Below, in pieces: positions 1-7,206 of a stretch of DNA of 21,771 nucleotides. Under the pieces are notes generated by a model that saw nothing but the letters and a program-made list of their open reading frames with translations, made no database searches and had not been told where the DNA came from. The DNA lies in contig JAEWGL010000264.1 of NCBI GenBank assembly GCA_023388335.1, positions 1 to 21,771 of the forward strand. The letters run 5' to 3'. This DNA comes from Pseudomonadota bacterium (GTDB taxonomy: Bacteria > Pseudomonadota > Gammaproteobacteria > Pseudomonadales > Pseudomonadaceae). Position numbers and translations under genes: made by a program. Each line of letters starts with the position of its first letter. The stretch's first letter is position 1.

Positions 1-107
1 GTCTTGCCACAAACCAGCCATGACGAACAGGTACCTGGCTCCAAGCATGATGGCACTCATAGTATTCCTGAAGCCAAAACGCCACCATTTTGCCTGCTAA
101 TTGAGTT

Positions 108-113
108 TATAAT
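108..113 (+). promoter_or_regulatory. Candidate -10 box for the lipoprotein operon
   Basis: A perfect TATAAT lies about 120 bases upstream of the first lipoprotein gene. No good -35 box sits 16-18 bases before it (the stretch at 85-91 is T-rich but poor), so this is a weak promoter call. The transcript would begin with a GC-rich leader that can form a small CGCGC/GCGCG hairpin near 115-137. The remaining sequence from 1 to 233 shows no convincing gene. Confidence 0.3.
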
Positions 114-233
114 GCCGCGCCTTTCGCCAGCGCGCAGGGCATTTCAGGTACTTCTTCAAGGAAGTTCTGGCAGCTGCCAGAGGGTACCGCCGCCCCGCCA
201 GCGTGGCATTTACTCTATTCAGGGAAGATTCAG

Positions 234-1628
234 ATGGTCACCCGCGTCCTTACCCTCGCGACCCTGGTCGCGGCCGTGCAACTGGCCGGCTGTTCAGCCT
301 TTCGCAGCTATGACAGCGAACTCCAGGAAACCAACCAGCACCTGAGCGCCGGCAACGTCGACGCCGCGCTGGCCCTGCTGGAGAAGAACAACCGCAGCGC
401 GGATAAAGACCTGCTCTACTACTTCGAGAAGGGTGAGCTGCTGCGCTCCAAGGGCGACCTCAAAGGCAGCCAGGATGCCTGGCGCACCGCCGATGGCGTG
501 GTCTACAACTGGGAAGAATCGGTCAAGCTGGACACCGAAAAGTACCTGAGCCAGTTCGGCAGCTACCTGGTCAACGACAAGGTGCGCCGTTACGAAGGCT
601 ATGACTACGAAAAGGTCATGCTGACCACCCAGATGGCCTTGAACCTGCTGGCCGAGAACGACTTCGACGGCGCCCGCACCGAAATCAAGAAGACCCACGA
701 GCGCGAAGCGGTGATCGCCGAGCTGCGCGACAAGGAATACCTCAAGCGCGAACAAGAGGCCGAGAAGGAAGGCGTCAGGACCGAGTACAAGGACTTGCAG
801 GGCTACCCGGTGGCCAGCCTCGATGCGCCGGAAGTGGTCAATCTGAAGAACAGCTACCAGAGTGCCTTCAGCCATTATCTCTCGGGCTATGTCTACGAAG
901 CCCTGGGCGAACAAGGCCTGGCCGCCCCTGGCTACCGCAAGGCCGCCGAGCTGCGCCCCAATACTCCGCTGCTGGAACGCGCGCTGCTGGACCTGGACAA
1001 GCGTGGCGCCAAGGCCAAGGACAGTGACGTGCTGATCGTGGTCCAGAGCGGTCTGGCGCCCGCCCGCGACTCGGTGCGCATCCCGTTGCCCCTGCCGATC
1101 AGCGGCAACCTAGTGATCACCCCGCTGTCGTTCCCAGTGATCAAGGACGACACCTCCACCACGCATTTCAGCGAGATCTTCCTGAACGACAAGGCCTTGG
1201 GCCTCACCGCGCTCAACAGCACCAGCGCCATGTCGCGCCGTGCCCTGCGTGATGACATGCCTGGCATCATCCTGCGCACCACGGTCCGTGCGATTACCCG
1301 CGGCGTGGCGCAGAAGCAGCTCAACGACGCCAACCCCCTGGCTGGCCTGGCCGTGGGCATCGCCTCGGCCATCGTCGAAGGCGCCGATACCCGCACCTGG
1401 CGCACCCTGCCGGACGACACCCTGGTAGCCCGCGTCCGCCTGGCCAAGGGTGAGCACCACCTGAGCCTGCCGTCGAGCCTGGGCGGCAACAAGATCACGG
1501 TCAACATCGACCGCCCGTACCAGGTGATCAGCCTGCGCGTGGTTGGCCAGCAGGTCTTCGCTGGGGGCCCTGCCGTCCAGGTCGCGCCGCTGCAGGCCGC
1601 GGACCAAGCCATCGCCACTCTCAAGTAA
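234..1628 (+). CDS. COG3014-like outer-membrane lipoprotein
   Basis: This 464-residue protein starts with a lipoprotein signal peptide. A short hydrophobic stretch ends in the lipobox LAGC, with the lipidated Cys at residue 20, so the mature protein should be anchored in the envelope facing the periplasm. Residues 30-250 are helical and TPR-like, with AGNVDAALALLEKNN followed later by GYVYEALGEQGLAAPGYRKA. The C-terminal half looks beta-rich. The overall plan matches the COG3014 family of uncharacterised proteins as I know it. It is the first gene of a four-gene operon, with the next start 16 bases after its stop. In gammaproteobacteria these proteins recur beside LpoB- and YcfL-like lipoproteins, which suggests a shared envelope role. 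The exact function is unknown. The start is supported by GGGAAG about 9 bases upstream. Confidence 0.8.
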   Translation: MVTRVLTLATLVAAVQLAGCSAFRSYDSELQETNQHLSAGNVDAALALLEKNNRSADKDLLYYFEKGELLRSKGDLKGSQDAWRTADGVVYNWEESVKLDTEKYLSQFGSYLVNDKVRRYEGYDYEKVMLTTQMALNLLAENDFDGARTEIKKTHEREAVIAELRDKEYLKREQEAEKEGVRTEYKDLQGYPVASLDAPEVVNLKNSYQSAFSHYLSGYVYEALGEQGLAAPGYRKAAELRPNTPLLERALLDLDKRGAKAKDSDVLIVVQSGLAPARDSVRIPLPLPISGNLVITPLSFPVIKDDTSTTHFSEIFLNDKALGLTALNSTSAMSRRALRDDMPGIILRTTVRAITRGVAQKQLNDANPLAGLAVGIASAIVEGADTRTWRTLPDDTLVARVRLAKGEHHLSLPSSLGGNKITVNIDRPYQVISLRVVGQQVFAGGPAVQVAPLQAADQAIATLK

Positions 1629-1644
1629 CTTTCAAGGATCGAAC

Positions 1645-2016
1645 ATGCGCAGTACATGCCTCGCCCTGATCACAGCCGCCCTTCTGGCCGGCTGCGCCAC
1701 TCCGCCGCCTCCGGCACCCGGTAGCGCCGCCAGCAAGGTGGTGAGCATGGGCAACGTGAGCGACATCGACATCGGCCCGATGCGTGTGGCCCGCGAAAAC
1801 GGCTTCATCACGGTCAAGGTCGCGCTGAACAACACCAGCCGCAGCAACCAGACCCTGTTCTACCGCTTCGCCTGGCTGGGCAACGACGGGTTCCCGGTGG
1901 CCGCTGAAGAAAGCTGGAAGACCCTGACCCTGTACGGCAAGCAGAGCAGCGTCCTGCCCGCGATCGCCCCGGTTCCCCAGGCCACTGACTTCCGTATCGA
2001 AGTCCAGGCCCAGTAA
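1645..2016 (+). CDS. YcfL-like (DUF1425) lipoprotein
   Basis: This 123-residue lipoprotein has the lipobox LAGC with Cys17, followed by a proline-rich linker. A compact domain of about 90 residues (VARENGFITVKVALNNTS, then TLFYRFAWLGNDGFPV) resembles the YcfL/DUF1425 beta-sandwich. In E. coli ycfL lies directly upstream of lpoB, and the same order is kept here because an LpoB-like gene begins 21 bases downstream. The chosen ATG follows AAGGA by about 8 bases. An upstream in-frame start at 1543 would overlap the preceding gene and bury the signal peptide, so it was not used. Family membership is fairly clear. The molecular function of YcfL is not established. Confidence 0.8.
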   Translation: MRSTCLALITAALLAGCATPPPPAPGSAASKVVSMGNVSDIDIGPMRVARENGFITVKVALNNTSRSNQTLFYRFAWLGNDGFPVAAEESWKTLTLYGKQSSVLPAIAPVPQATDFRIEVQAQ

Positions 2017-2037
2017 TCCCTTTCAGGAGCTTTTTTG

Positions 2038-2625
2038 ATGTTTGCACGTATCTCCCTCGCCGCTGTCGCCATCGTACTGGTCAGCGGTTGCAGCACCTCT
2101 TCGCCCGTGCTGGGCGGCAAGAACATCGGCTACGGCGACACCAAGGCCGTTGAACTGGTGACCAACGAGTTCGGCTCCACCGACCTGCAGATGATCGCCG
2201 AGAGCATGACCCGCTCCCTGGCCCAGTCCGGCGTACTGCAGGGCCGGCCGGTGGTGCAGGTCTACGACGTGAAGAACAAGACCAGCGAGTACATCGATAC
2301 CCGCGAGATCACCACGTCGATCAAGACCCAGCTGATGAAGACCGGCACCGCCCGCTTCGCCAGCGACAACAACCAGATGCAGAGCCAGGTCGACCAGCTC
2401 AAGCTGCAGAACCAGACCGGCCTGTACAAGAAGAGTACCGTGGCCAAGACCGGCAACATGATTGCCGCGCAGTATCGCCTTGAAGGTTCGATCAGCTCCA
2501 TCGTCAAGCGCAGCAGCGACTACAAGGACGTGTTCTACAAGTTCAGCCTGCAACTGATCGACGTCGAAAGCGGCCTGGCCGAATGGATGGACGAAAAAGA
2601 AATCCGCAAGACCACGGAGCGTTAA
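2038..2625 (+). CDS. LpoB-like lipoprotein (PBP activator family)
   Basis: This 195-residue lipoprotein has the lipobox LVSGC with Cys18. A folded domain follows, with the LpoB-type pattern of paired helices and strands: DLQMIAESMTRSLAQSGVL, then IKTQLMKTGTARF, then AAQYRLEGSISSI. In E. coli, LpoB is an outer-membrane lipoprotein that reaches through the peptidoglycan to stimulate the synthase PBP1B. This copy has almost no proline-rich linker between the Cys and the domain, so it may not span the periplasm the same way. Pseudomonas aeruginosa uses a different PBP1b activator (LpoP), so a direct PBP1b role here is uncertain. The ATG at 2038 is preferred over the adjacent TTG at 2035 and follows AGGAG by 8 bases. 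The next gene starts 4 bases after the stop, indicating tight co-expression. Confidence 0.75.
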   Translation: MFARISLAAVAIVLVSGCSTSSPVLGGKNIGYGDTKAVELVTNEFGSTDLQMIAESMTRSLAQSGVLQGRPVVQVYDVKNKTSEYIDTREITTSIKTQLMKTGTARFASDNNQMQSQVDQLKLQNQTGLYKKSTVAKTGNMIAAQYRLEGSISSIVKRSSDYKDVFYKFSLQLIDVESGLAEWMDEKEIRKTTER

Positions 2626-2629
2626 GCAC

Positions 2630-3370
2630 ATGCGTACATGGATGGCTATTCTCGCCCTGGCCTGCGCCTGCGGCGCGCAGGCGGCACCCAAAGTCGCGGT
2701 CACCGACCTGGCCTACCAGGAACGGGTGGAGCAGTACATTCACATGGTCTCGGCCCAGAGCAGCCATCAGGCCAGTGCGTACAGCGCCAGTGGCGCTTCG
2801 AGCTACAGCGAGTTCGAGAGCCGCGAGAGCTACATCGAGCAGACCGAGCTGCGCACGTTCAGCGGCGACATCAAGGGCGAAATCCTCAAGTCCGGCATGT
2901 TCCAGCTGGTGCAAGGCACGCCGTACACCGCAGCGGCCACCGAAAGCGTCTACGACGTGATCAAGCGCATCAAGAACGGCAACTTCAAAGGTGCCGACTA
3001 CGTGCTGTTCGGCACCCTGTCGGATATCGATTTCCAGCGCGATATCACCTCGATCGACAACACCAACAGCTACTCGGCGATCCTCGGCCTGACCCTGGTC
3101 GCCGATTTCAGTCTGATCAACACCCGCACCTTCGAAATCACCTCGGCGTTCACCGCCATGGGCGAGGGCCAGGACACCAAATTGGTCAACAGCCAGGACG
3201 TGCGGGTGACCCTCAACCGCCCGCGCGTGGTGCGCGAGGTGTCCAAGGAGCTGGGTGTGGATGTTGCCCGGCAGATGGGCGAGCAGCTGGTGGGCGTGAT
3301 GCCGCCAGAGCAGCGCCCGACACCGCGCAATAATTTGCCGCCGGATGAGCCGGTGCGGATCTTGCGTTGA
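2630..3370 (+). CDS. Secreted CsgG/LpoB-like protein
   Basis: This 246-residue protein has a cleavable signal peptide, with a likely AQA cut near residue 19 and no lipobox Cys. It opens with KVAVTDLAYQERV, continues through a Ser-rich helical segment (about 40-70), and then has the CsgG/LpoB-type core: a helix ending KSGMFQLVQG, the strand GADYVLFGTLSDIDF, and a long strand pair ending in ITSAFTAMGEG. It appears to be a soluble paralogue of the LpoB-like protein encoded 4 bases upstream. It is the last gene of the operon and is followed by a strong terminator. It may act in the periplasm with the three lipoproteins. No substrate or partner can be named from sequence alone. Confidence 0.7.
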   Translation: MRTWMAILALACACGAQAAPKVAVTDLAYQERVEQYIHMVSAQSSHQASAYSASGASSYSEFESRESYIEQTELRTFSGDIKGEILKSGMFQLVQGTPYTAAATESVYDVIKRIKNGNFKGADYVLFGTLSDIDFQRDITSIDNTNSYSAILGLTLVADFSLINTRTFEITSAFTAMGEGQDTKLVNSQDVRVTLNRPRVVREVSKELGVDVARQMGEQLVGVMPPEQRPTPRNNLPPDEPVRILR

Positions 3371-3375
3371 AATAA

Positions 3376-3405
3376 AAATGCCCGGGATGAAGCCGGGCAT
3401 TTTTT
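3376..3405. terminator. Bidirectional rho-independent terminator
   Basis: The arms ATGCCCGG (3378-3385) and CCGGGCAT (3393-3400) pair around a 7-base loop. They are flanked by an A-run on the left and a T-run on the right. The hairpin starts a few bases after the stop of the secreted CsgG-like gene. It would terminate that operon and also any - strand transcript coming from the DUF6124-DUF3077 pair. Confidence 0.9.
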
Positions 3406-3447
3406 TGTTTCGCGGCACGCTAAAAATCAGAAAAAAAACGGCACGAA

Positions 3448-3493
3448 GGCCAAAAATGAAAATTTTCCTTGTAGAGTGAGGAAAATCTTGGCC
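3448..3493. promoter_or_regulatory. Nested inverted repeat, candidate operator
   Basis: An inner inverted repeat, ATTTTCCT (3462-3469) and AGGAAAAT (3479-3486) with a 9-base spacer, is enclosed by GGCCAA (3448-3453) and TTGGCC (3488-3493). The site lies 28 bases before the ATG at 3521, where a repressor would be expected to act. The symmetry is directly visible. The regulatory role is inferred. Confidence 0.45.
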
Positions 3494-3520
3494 GTCACCG
3501 CCAAATGAAGGATTTGTAAG

Positions 3521-3715
3521 ATGACTGTCGCTGGTTACGCTCATTTGATCCAGCAACTGCAGCTCACGGCAGTACCACCGCGCCGGTCGGCCGTCGTACA
3601 GCCTGTCACGCGACTGGGGATTATCGGCCAGAGCAGGAGTGAGCCTGGCCCACTCCTGATACAGCTTGCGCAGCGGCTTATTGCAACTTGGCCTTCCCTC
3701 GCTCCATTTCGTTGA
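3521..3715 (+). pseudogene. Possible Fic-like N-terminal remnant
   Basis: A 64-codon frame starts at an ATG with GAAGGA about 10 bases upstream. Its first 35 or so residues, from GYAHLIQQLQL to VVQPVTRLG, resemble the N-terminus I recall for some Pseudomonas Fic-family proteins (GYAxLI, then PxRxxA, then PVTR). The frame then loses protein-like character and stops, and no Fic catalytic HPFxxGNGR motif follows. I therefore read it as the 5' stub of a deleted gene. The reverse strand of 3560-3677 also reads as a plausible peptide (LRKLYQEWARLTPALADNP), so which strand was once coding is unsettled. The family recollection is moderate at best. Confidence 0.3.
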
Positions 3716-3929
3716 CCAGCGCCTTAGCGAAGGCGCTCAAGATCCGCGCCGCGCTCCCTGCCTGCCGGTCTTGCTCCATCTCCGCCTCGCACGTCAGGTG
3801 CTTTATACAGCCCAACAGCACCGACAGCTCTTCGAAGGCATGATCGAAGGGAATGTCAGGCCGGATCTGGAACAACTCAGAGAAGGTCTCGCCATCTGCC
3901 GTGGTGGACGACGTTGCGTCATCGCTCAT
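3678..3929 (-). CDS. DUF3077-family small protein
   Basis: This 83-residue acidic protein has a Ser/Thr-rich, disordered start. A helical core follows, FDHAFEELSVLLGCIKHLT then EAEMEQDRQAGSAARILSA, and this arrangement is characteristic of the Pseudomonas DUF3077 family. It lies 19 bases downstream of the DUF6124-type gene, which it partly resembles (both have an xxALxxASELL/AFEELSVLL-type helix), so the two probably form a small operon. The start follows GGAG by about 8 bases. The function of the family is unknown. No DNA-binding, membrane or catalytic motif is visible. The stop overlaps another open frame on the same strand. Confidence 0.7.
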   Translation of the reverse strand: MSDDATSSTTADGETFSELFQIRPDIPFDHAFEELSVLLGCIKHLTCEAEMEQDRQAGSAARILSAFAKALVNEMERGKAKLQ

Positions 3930-3948
3930 CTCATCGCTCCTTGCCCGT

Positions 3949-4194
3949 TCAGAGTCGGTTCAACGCGTGCTCGACGAGTGCCCTGGCCGTTTCGGCCGAG
4001 TGCGCGGCGTTGGACAGCATGCCCAGGCCACGCTCCCCCGCTTGCGAACGGCAGTGCTCGTCAATGGTTTGCGCGACGCCACGTAGCAACTCGCTGGCAA
4101 GGGCCAGGGCATCGGGCGGAATCAGGTCGCTGTGGATGGAGAAGTAGGGATTGGTGATGAGGGTAAGAGGTGGATCGGGGACGAGCTTTTTCAT
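3949..4194 (-). CDS. DUF6124-family small protein
   Basis: This 81-residue protein has a short leader (MKKLVPDPPL) and an extended N-terminal stretch. A helical domain follows: ALALASELLRGVAQTIDEH, then SNAAHSAETARALVEHALNR. The pattern matches the Pseudomonas DUF6124 family, whose members are short, often occur several per genome, and have no described activity. The start is well supported by GGAG 8 bases upstream. It is the first gene of the pair with the DUF3077 gene. Upstream lies about 530 bases without a convincing gene that contain a strong inverted repeat. There is no signal peptide, so the protein is probably cytoplasmic. Confidence 0.7.
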   Translation of the reverse strand: MKKLVPDPPLTLITNPYFSIHSDLIPPDALALASELLRGVAQTIDEHCRSQAGERGLGMLSNAAHSAETARALVEHALNRL

Positions 4195-4729
4195 GATTGA
4201 GCTCCTTTCTTCAGCTTGGGAACTGCCTTCCTCCTCGTCTCATGGAATTGGGTGGCAGTCGTACGCGGGGTGAGACCCGGGACACATGAATACCGGCCAG
4301 GCCGAAGCCTGCCCGCGCACGACCGCCATTAAGCAGTGCTGTCACATGAACCGGGTGTCTCACGCCCGATCGCCCGAAAAGGCGACCGGACGACCTTAGC
4401 CCTGAGACATTTCCCGGACAACATGGAAGCTTCCGTAAAGCGCGTAGGATACTTCCCAAACTGCGGCAAACAGAAGGTTTGGGGCGGAAACTCCAGAAAA
4501 TACCTACAACCTGAATAGATAGCCGCTTCTGAATAGGGCGCGGTCTTCTGGCAGCGGGTTTGCCTGCGAACGAGGCGCACAATGCCCCCGATTGGTCTTT
4601 GGAACAACCGCTAAAGCCCCTGCCAACTCAGAACCTGACATTTCTACCAGTTGCGCCCTCCAGTCAAACGCCGCACCCTGCAGTCATTCCATGTTTCTGA
4701 ACGGCCTGACCCTTGGGATGGAGCTACAG
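4195..4729. other. Gene-poor divergent region with inverted repeats
   Basis: These 535 bases separate the DUF6124 gene (-) from the RHS gene (+). The open frames inside (4211-4582 on -, 4336-4518 on +) have skewed Arg/Pro/Ser/Gly composition and no good ribosome sites, so I do not call them. The region has lower and more mixed GC than the neighbouring housekeeping genes. It holds the long inverted repeat at 4270-4363 and a small hairpin at 4370-4385. It must also contain promoters for both flanking genes, but I see no clear -35/-10 pair. Confidence 0.6.
4270..4363. repeat. Long-range inverted repeat, candidate structured RNA
   Basis: GTGAGAC-CCGG (4270-4280) pairs with CCGG-GT-GTCTCAC (4351-4363), giving an 11-bp stem with a 2-base bulge. 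The stem encloses about 70 bases that themselves include the direct repeat ACATGAA (4284-4290 and 4344-4350). A second hairpin, TCGCC/GGCGA with the loop CGAAAA, follows at 4370-4385. On the - strand this lies in the 5' leader of the DUF6124-DUF3077 pair. It could be a leader structure or an antisense RNA. The pairing is seen directly and the function is speculative. Confidence 0.4.
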
Positions 4730-5731
4730 ATGAAAAAACTTCCAGACACGGCCCAATACTTTTACCAACGCGAGCACTTCTGCACGCAAGTGCAAGGCAC
4801 CACGAGCCGCGCGGTCTTTCGGAATGCCGCTCAGCCGCTGGCCGAAATGGAGCACGGCAAGAGCCACGAGCCTACGAAGTTGTTGGCTATGGACATACAG
4901 GGCTCAGTTTTGAATGTATATACGGATGGCGGTCTAAGACGACTGATCTATACGCCCTTCGGGTACTCCGAAGAGGAAAGTGGCTCGCTGTCTCTGTTCG
5001 GGTTCAATGCAGAGCTGCGCAATGCGCCGACAGGATGCTACCTGCTGGGCAATGGCTACCGAACCTATAGCCCCACACTAATGCGATTTCACTCCTCCGA
5101 CAGCCTGAGTCCGTTTGGCAGTGGCGGCCTCAATTCCTATGCTTACTGTGAAGGCGACCCGGTAAACTTTACAGACCCGGTTGGGCATATGAGGACGACG
5201 AGGTCTCACTTGGCCGCACGCAACCAACGCCCGCTATCCCCCGCGCCCCTCCCAAATACAAGAGCGGAAAATCGTCGCGATCATCATGAAACGTTCGCTC
5301 GCGCACGTGACGCTCGCTTTGCGGCGCGTAGAGCGCAAGGACTTGCCAGCCAACATAGTAACCGCGCTCAGGCGTTTCGCACCCAAGGAGCACAATCAAA
5401 CGACCCTTTAGTCACTTGGGCGGCAGAAATCCTGGCAAACACTCAAAACCATTCAGCCTCTGAACAGACCGCCATAGCGGCCGCCCTTGGCCAGCAAGCG
5501 ATGGCGGAGTCTCGTCGCCTTTATGCGCTTGAACGAAGCGTTCAAACCACTTTCTCCAATAGAGAGAATGTGATTCCTCAACTTTTACAAGCTATCCCAC
5601 CTGAAAACGTTGAGATCCGCCAACCCACGCTGGAGGTTCAACACATCCGCGCTTCAGAAACCATAGCGCAGGCCGACGTCAGGAGTATGCTGATTTCTAA
5701 TGGGATGGGCGGTATCAGCATACTGCGATAA
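4730..5731 (+). CDS. Compact RHS-core protein with variable C-terminus
   Basis: This 333-residue protein carries one RHS repeat-associated core domain (residues about 55-153). The core contains RRLIYTPFGY, the hallmark LLGNGYRTYSPTLMRF, and the closing NSYAYCEGDPVNFTDPVGH. After the conserved DPVG the sequence changes abruptly into a 180-residue Arg/Ala/Gln-rich, mostly helical tail that I do not recognise. In this family the region after DPxG is the exchangeable effector or toxin part. The protein lacks the long YD-repeat barrel of full Rhs effectors and has no signal peptide. I chose the ATG at 4730 because GGAG lies 6 bases before it and upstream residues look non-coding. Base composition is lower in GC than the neighbours, fitting horizontal origin. 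No immunity gene follows, because the next gene is convergent and ends 50 bases away. Confidence 0.8.
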   Translation: MKKLPDTAQYFYQREHFCTQVQGTTSRAVFRNAAQPLAEMEHGKSHEPTKLLAMDIQGSVLNVYTDGGLRRLIYTPFGYSEEESGSLSLFGFNAELRNAPTGCYLLGNGYRTYSPTLMRFHSSDSLSPFGSGGLNSYAYCEGDPVNFTDPVGHMRTTRSHLAARNQRPLSPAPLPNTRAENRRDHHETFARARDARFAARRAQGLASQHSNRAQAFRTQGAQSNDPLVTWAAEILANTQNHSASEQTAIAAALGQQAMAESRRLYALERSVQTTFSNRENVIPQLLQAIPPENVEIRQPTLEVQHIRASETIAQADVRSMLISNGMGGISILR

Positions 5732-5781
5732 TCATCCGTTGCGCTCTCGCATGCTTACAAAGCCTAGCCAGCAAGCACAGC

Positions 5782-7206
5782 TCAATGCTTGTCCTGCCCA
5801 ACCCCCTGCCACCCCCCACCCAACGCCAGAAACAACCCCACCTGCCCCATCGCCACCTGCGTATTCGCCGCCGCCAACTGCGCGCGCATATCGGTATAAA
5901 TCCGGGTCGCTTGCAGATCCGCCAGGAAGGATTCGCGCCCGGCCTGGTAGAAGCGGTGAGTCTGCTCCGCCGCTTCCTTGGCCGAATGCTCGGCCTCGGC
6001 CAAGGCATCACGGCGGTCGAGCAAGGCTGAATACTGCGCCAGACGGGTCTGGGTCTCGCGAATGGCGTTGAGCACCACACCATCGAAATACGCCAGCGCG
6101 GCCTGGGTCGAAGCTTCGGCTTCGCGGATGCGGGCGCGTGAGCCGTTGGTGGGGATGGTCCAGCTTAGCATGGGCCCGAAGCCCCAGCGGTTGGTGGCGG
6201 GCTTGCCGAGGTTGTCGAGGATGCCGATGGTGCCGACCTGGGCACCAATGCTGATGTCTGGATACAGCTGGCCGGTGGCAACGCCGATGGTCGCGGTGGC
6301 GGCAGCGAGGTTGCGCTCGGCCTGGCGGATGTCGGGCCGGCGCTTGAGCAGCGCGGCGCCGTCGCCGACTGGGATCACCTGGGCAATATGCGGCAGCTCG
6401 GCGCAATCGGCGGTGCCTGCAGGCAATTGCTCCAGTGGCTTGGCCAGGAGCATGGACAGGGTGTATAGGCCGGCCTCGCGCTCGGCCTTGAAGCGCGGCA
6501 GCTCAGCGCCCAGGGACTTGAACTGGGTCTGCGAGCGGGTGACCTGGGTTTCGTCGCCGCGCCCGGCGTCGCGCAGACGCTGGTTCAGCTGGACGCTCTG
6601 CGCCTGCAGGTCGAGCGACTCGCGGGCGATATGGTATTCCTCATTGGCCGAACACACCTGGGTGTAGGCCTTGACCACGTCGGCCACCAGGGTGATGCGG
6701 GCGGTGTCGGCGGCGGCCTGAACGGCATCGGCATTGGCCTGGGCCGCTTCGACGCCGCGCTTGAGGGTACCCCACAGATCGAACTGGTAGGAGGCGCTGA
6801 GGATGGCTTCGCCAATATTGGCCACCGGCACCTTCTCCGGCAGTAGGAAGGCTTCGCCAGACTCCTGCAGGCGCTGGGCCGCGAGTTTCACACCGCCATT
6901 GAAGCCGCCCTGGGCCTGGGCCTGCTCGACCTGGGCGCGGGCCTTGGCGATGTTCGCCGCGGCCACGCGCAGGTCGGTGTTGGCGCTCAGGGCCTGGCGC
7001 ACCAGCTCATTGAGGCGTTGGTCCTGGTAAAGCTGCCACCAGTCTTGCGGCACCGGCGCCGAAACCACGCTGGCGGCGTCCTGGCGCAGCGGGCCTTGCA
7101 GGTCGCTGCGCTGGAGCGCCGCGTCCTCGGGCACATGGTAGTTCGGGCCGACCATCTGGCAGGCGCCAAGCGACAGGCTCAAGCCCAGCAGCATCAGGCG
7201 TTTCAT
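5782..7206 (-). CDS. Outer-membrane efflux factor (NodT/OprM type)
   Basis: This 474-residue lipoprotein of the outer-membrane factor family is the TolC-like exit duct of a tripartite pump. The signal peptide ends in the lipobox LGAC with Cys16, followed by the family start VGPNYHVPE. Two OEP repeats of long helices follow, with the typical PDIRQAERNLAAATATIGVA near residue 295 and DISIGAQVG soon after. Length is standard. It is the last gene of a five-gene operon, and its ATG overlaps the stop of the membrane fusion protein gene by 4 bases (ATGA), indicating translational coupling. Together with the FUSC permease and HlyD protein it should form a complete inner-to-outer membrane export path. 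Confidence 0.92.
   Translation of the reverse strand: MKRLMLLGLSLSLGACQMVGPNYHVPEDAALQRSDLQGPLRQDAASVVSAPVPQDWWQLYQDQRLNELVRQALSANTDLRVAAANIAKARAQVEQAQAQGGFNGGVKLAAQRLQESGEAFLLPEKVPVANIGEAILSASYQFDLWGTLKRGVEAAQANADAVQAAADTARITLVADVVKAYTQVCSANEEYHIARESLDLQAQSVQLNQRLRDAGRGDETQVTRSQTQFKSLGAELPRFKAEREAGLYTLSMLLAKPLEQLPAGTADCAELPHIAQVIPVGDGAALLKRRPDIRQAERNLAAATATIGVATGQLYPDISIGAQVGTIGILDNLGKPATNRWGFGPMLSWTIPTNGSRARIREAEASTQAALAYFDGVVLNAIRETQTRLAQYSALLDRRDALAEAEHSAKEAAEQTHRFYQAGRESFLADLQATRIYTDMRAQLAAANTQVAMGQVGLFLALGGGWQGVGQDKH

Noticed and set aside
2543..3556. 337-codon - strand frame over the last lipoprotein-operon gene
   Set aside because: It mostly mirrors the secreted CsgG-like gene and spans the terminator, with no plausible start.
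4336..4518. 60-codon + strand frame before the RHS gene
   Set aside because: It has no good ribosome site, lies within the inverted-repeat region, and its sequence is unlike a folded protein.
4211..4607. Two overlapping - strand frames (123 and 92 codons) upstream of the DUF6124 gene
   Set aside because: They are rich in Arg/Ser/Pro/Gly, have no ribosome site, and overlap the structured repeat. I treated the region as non-coding.
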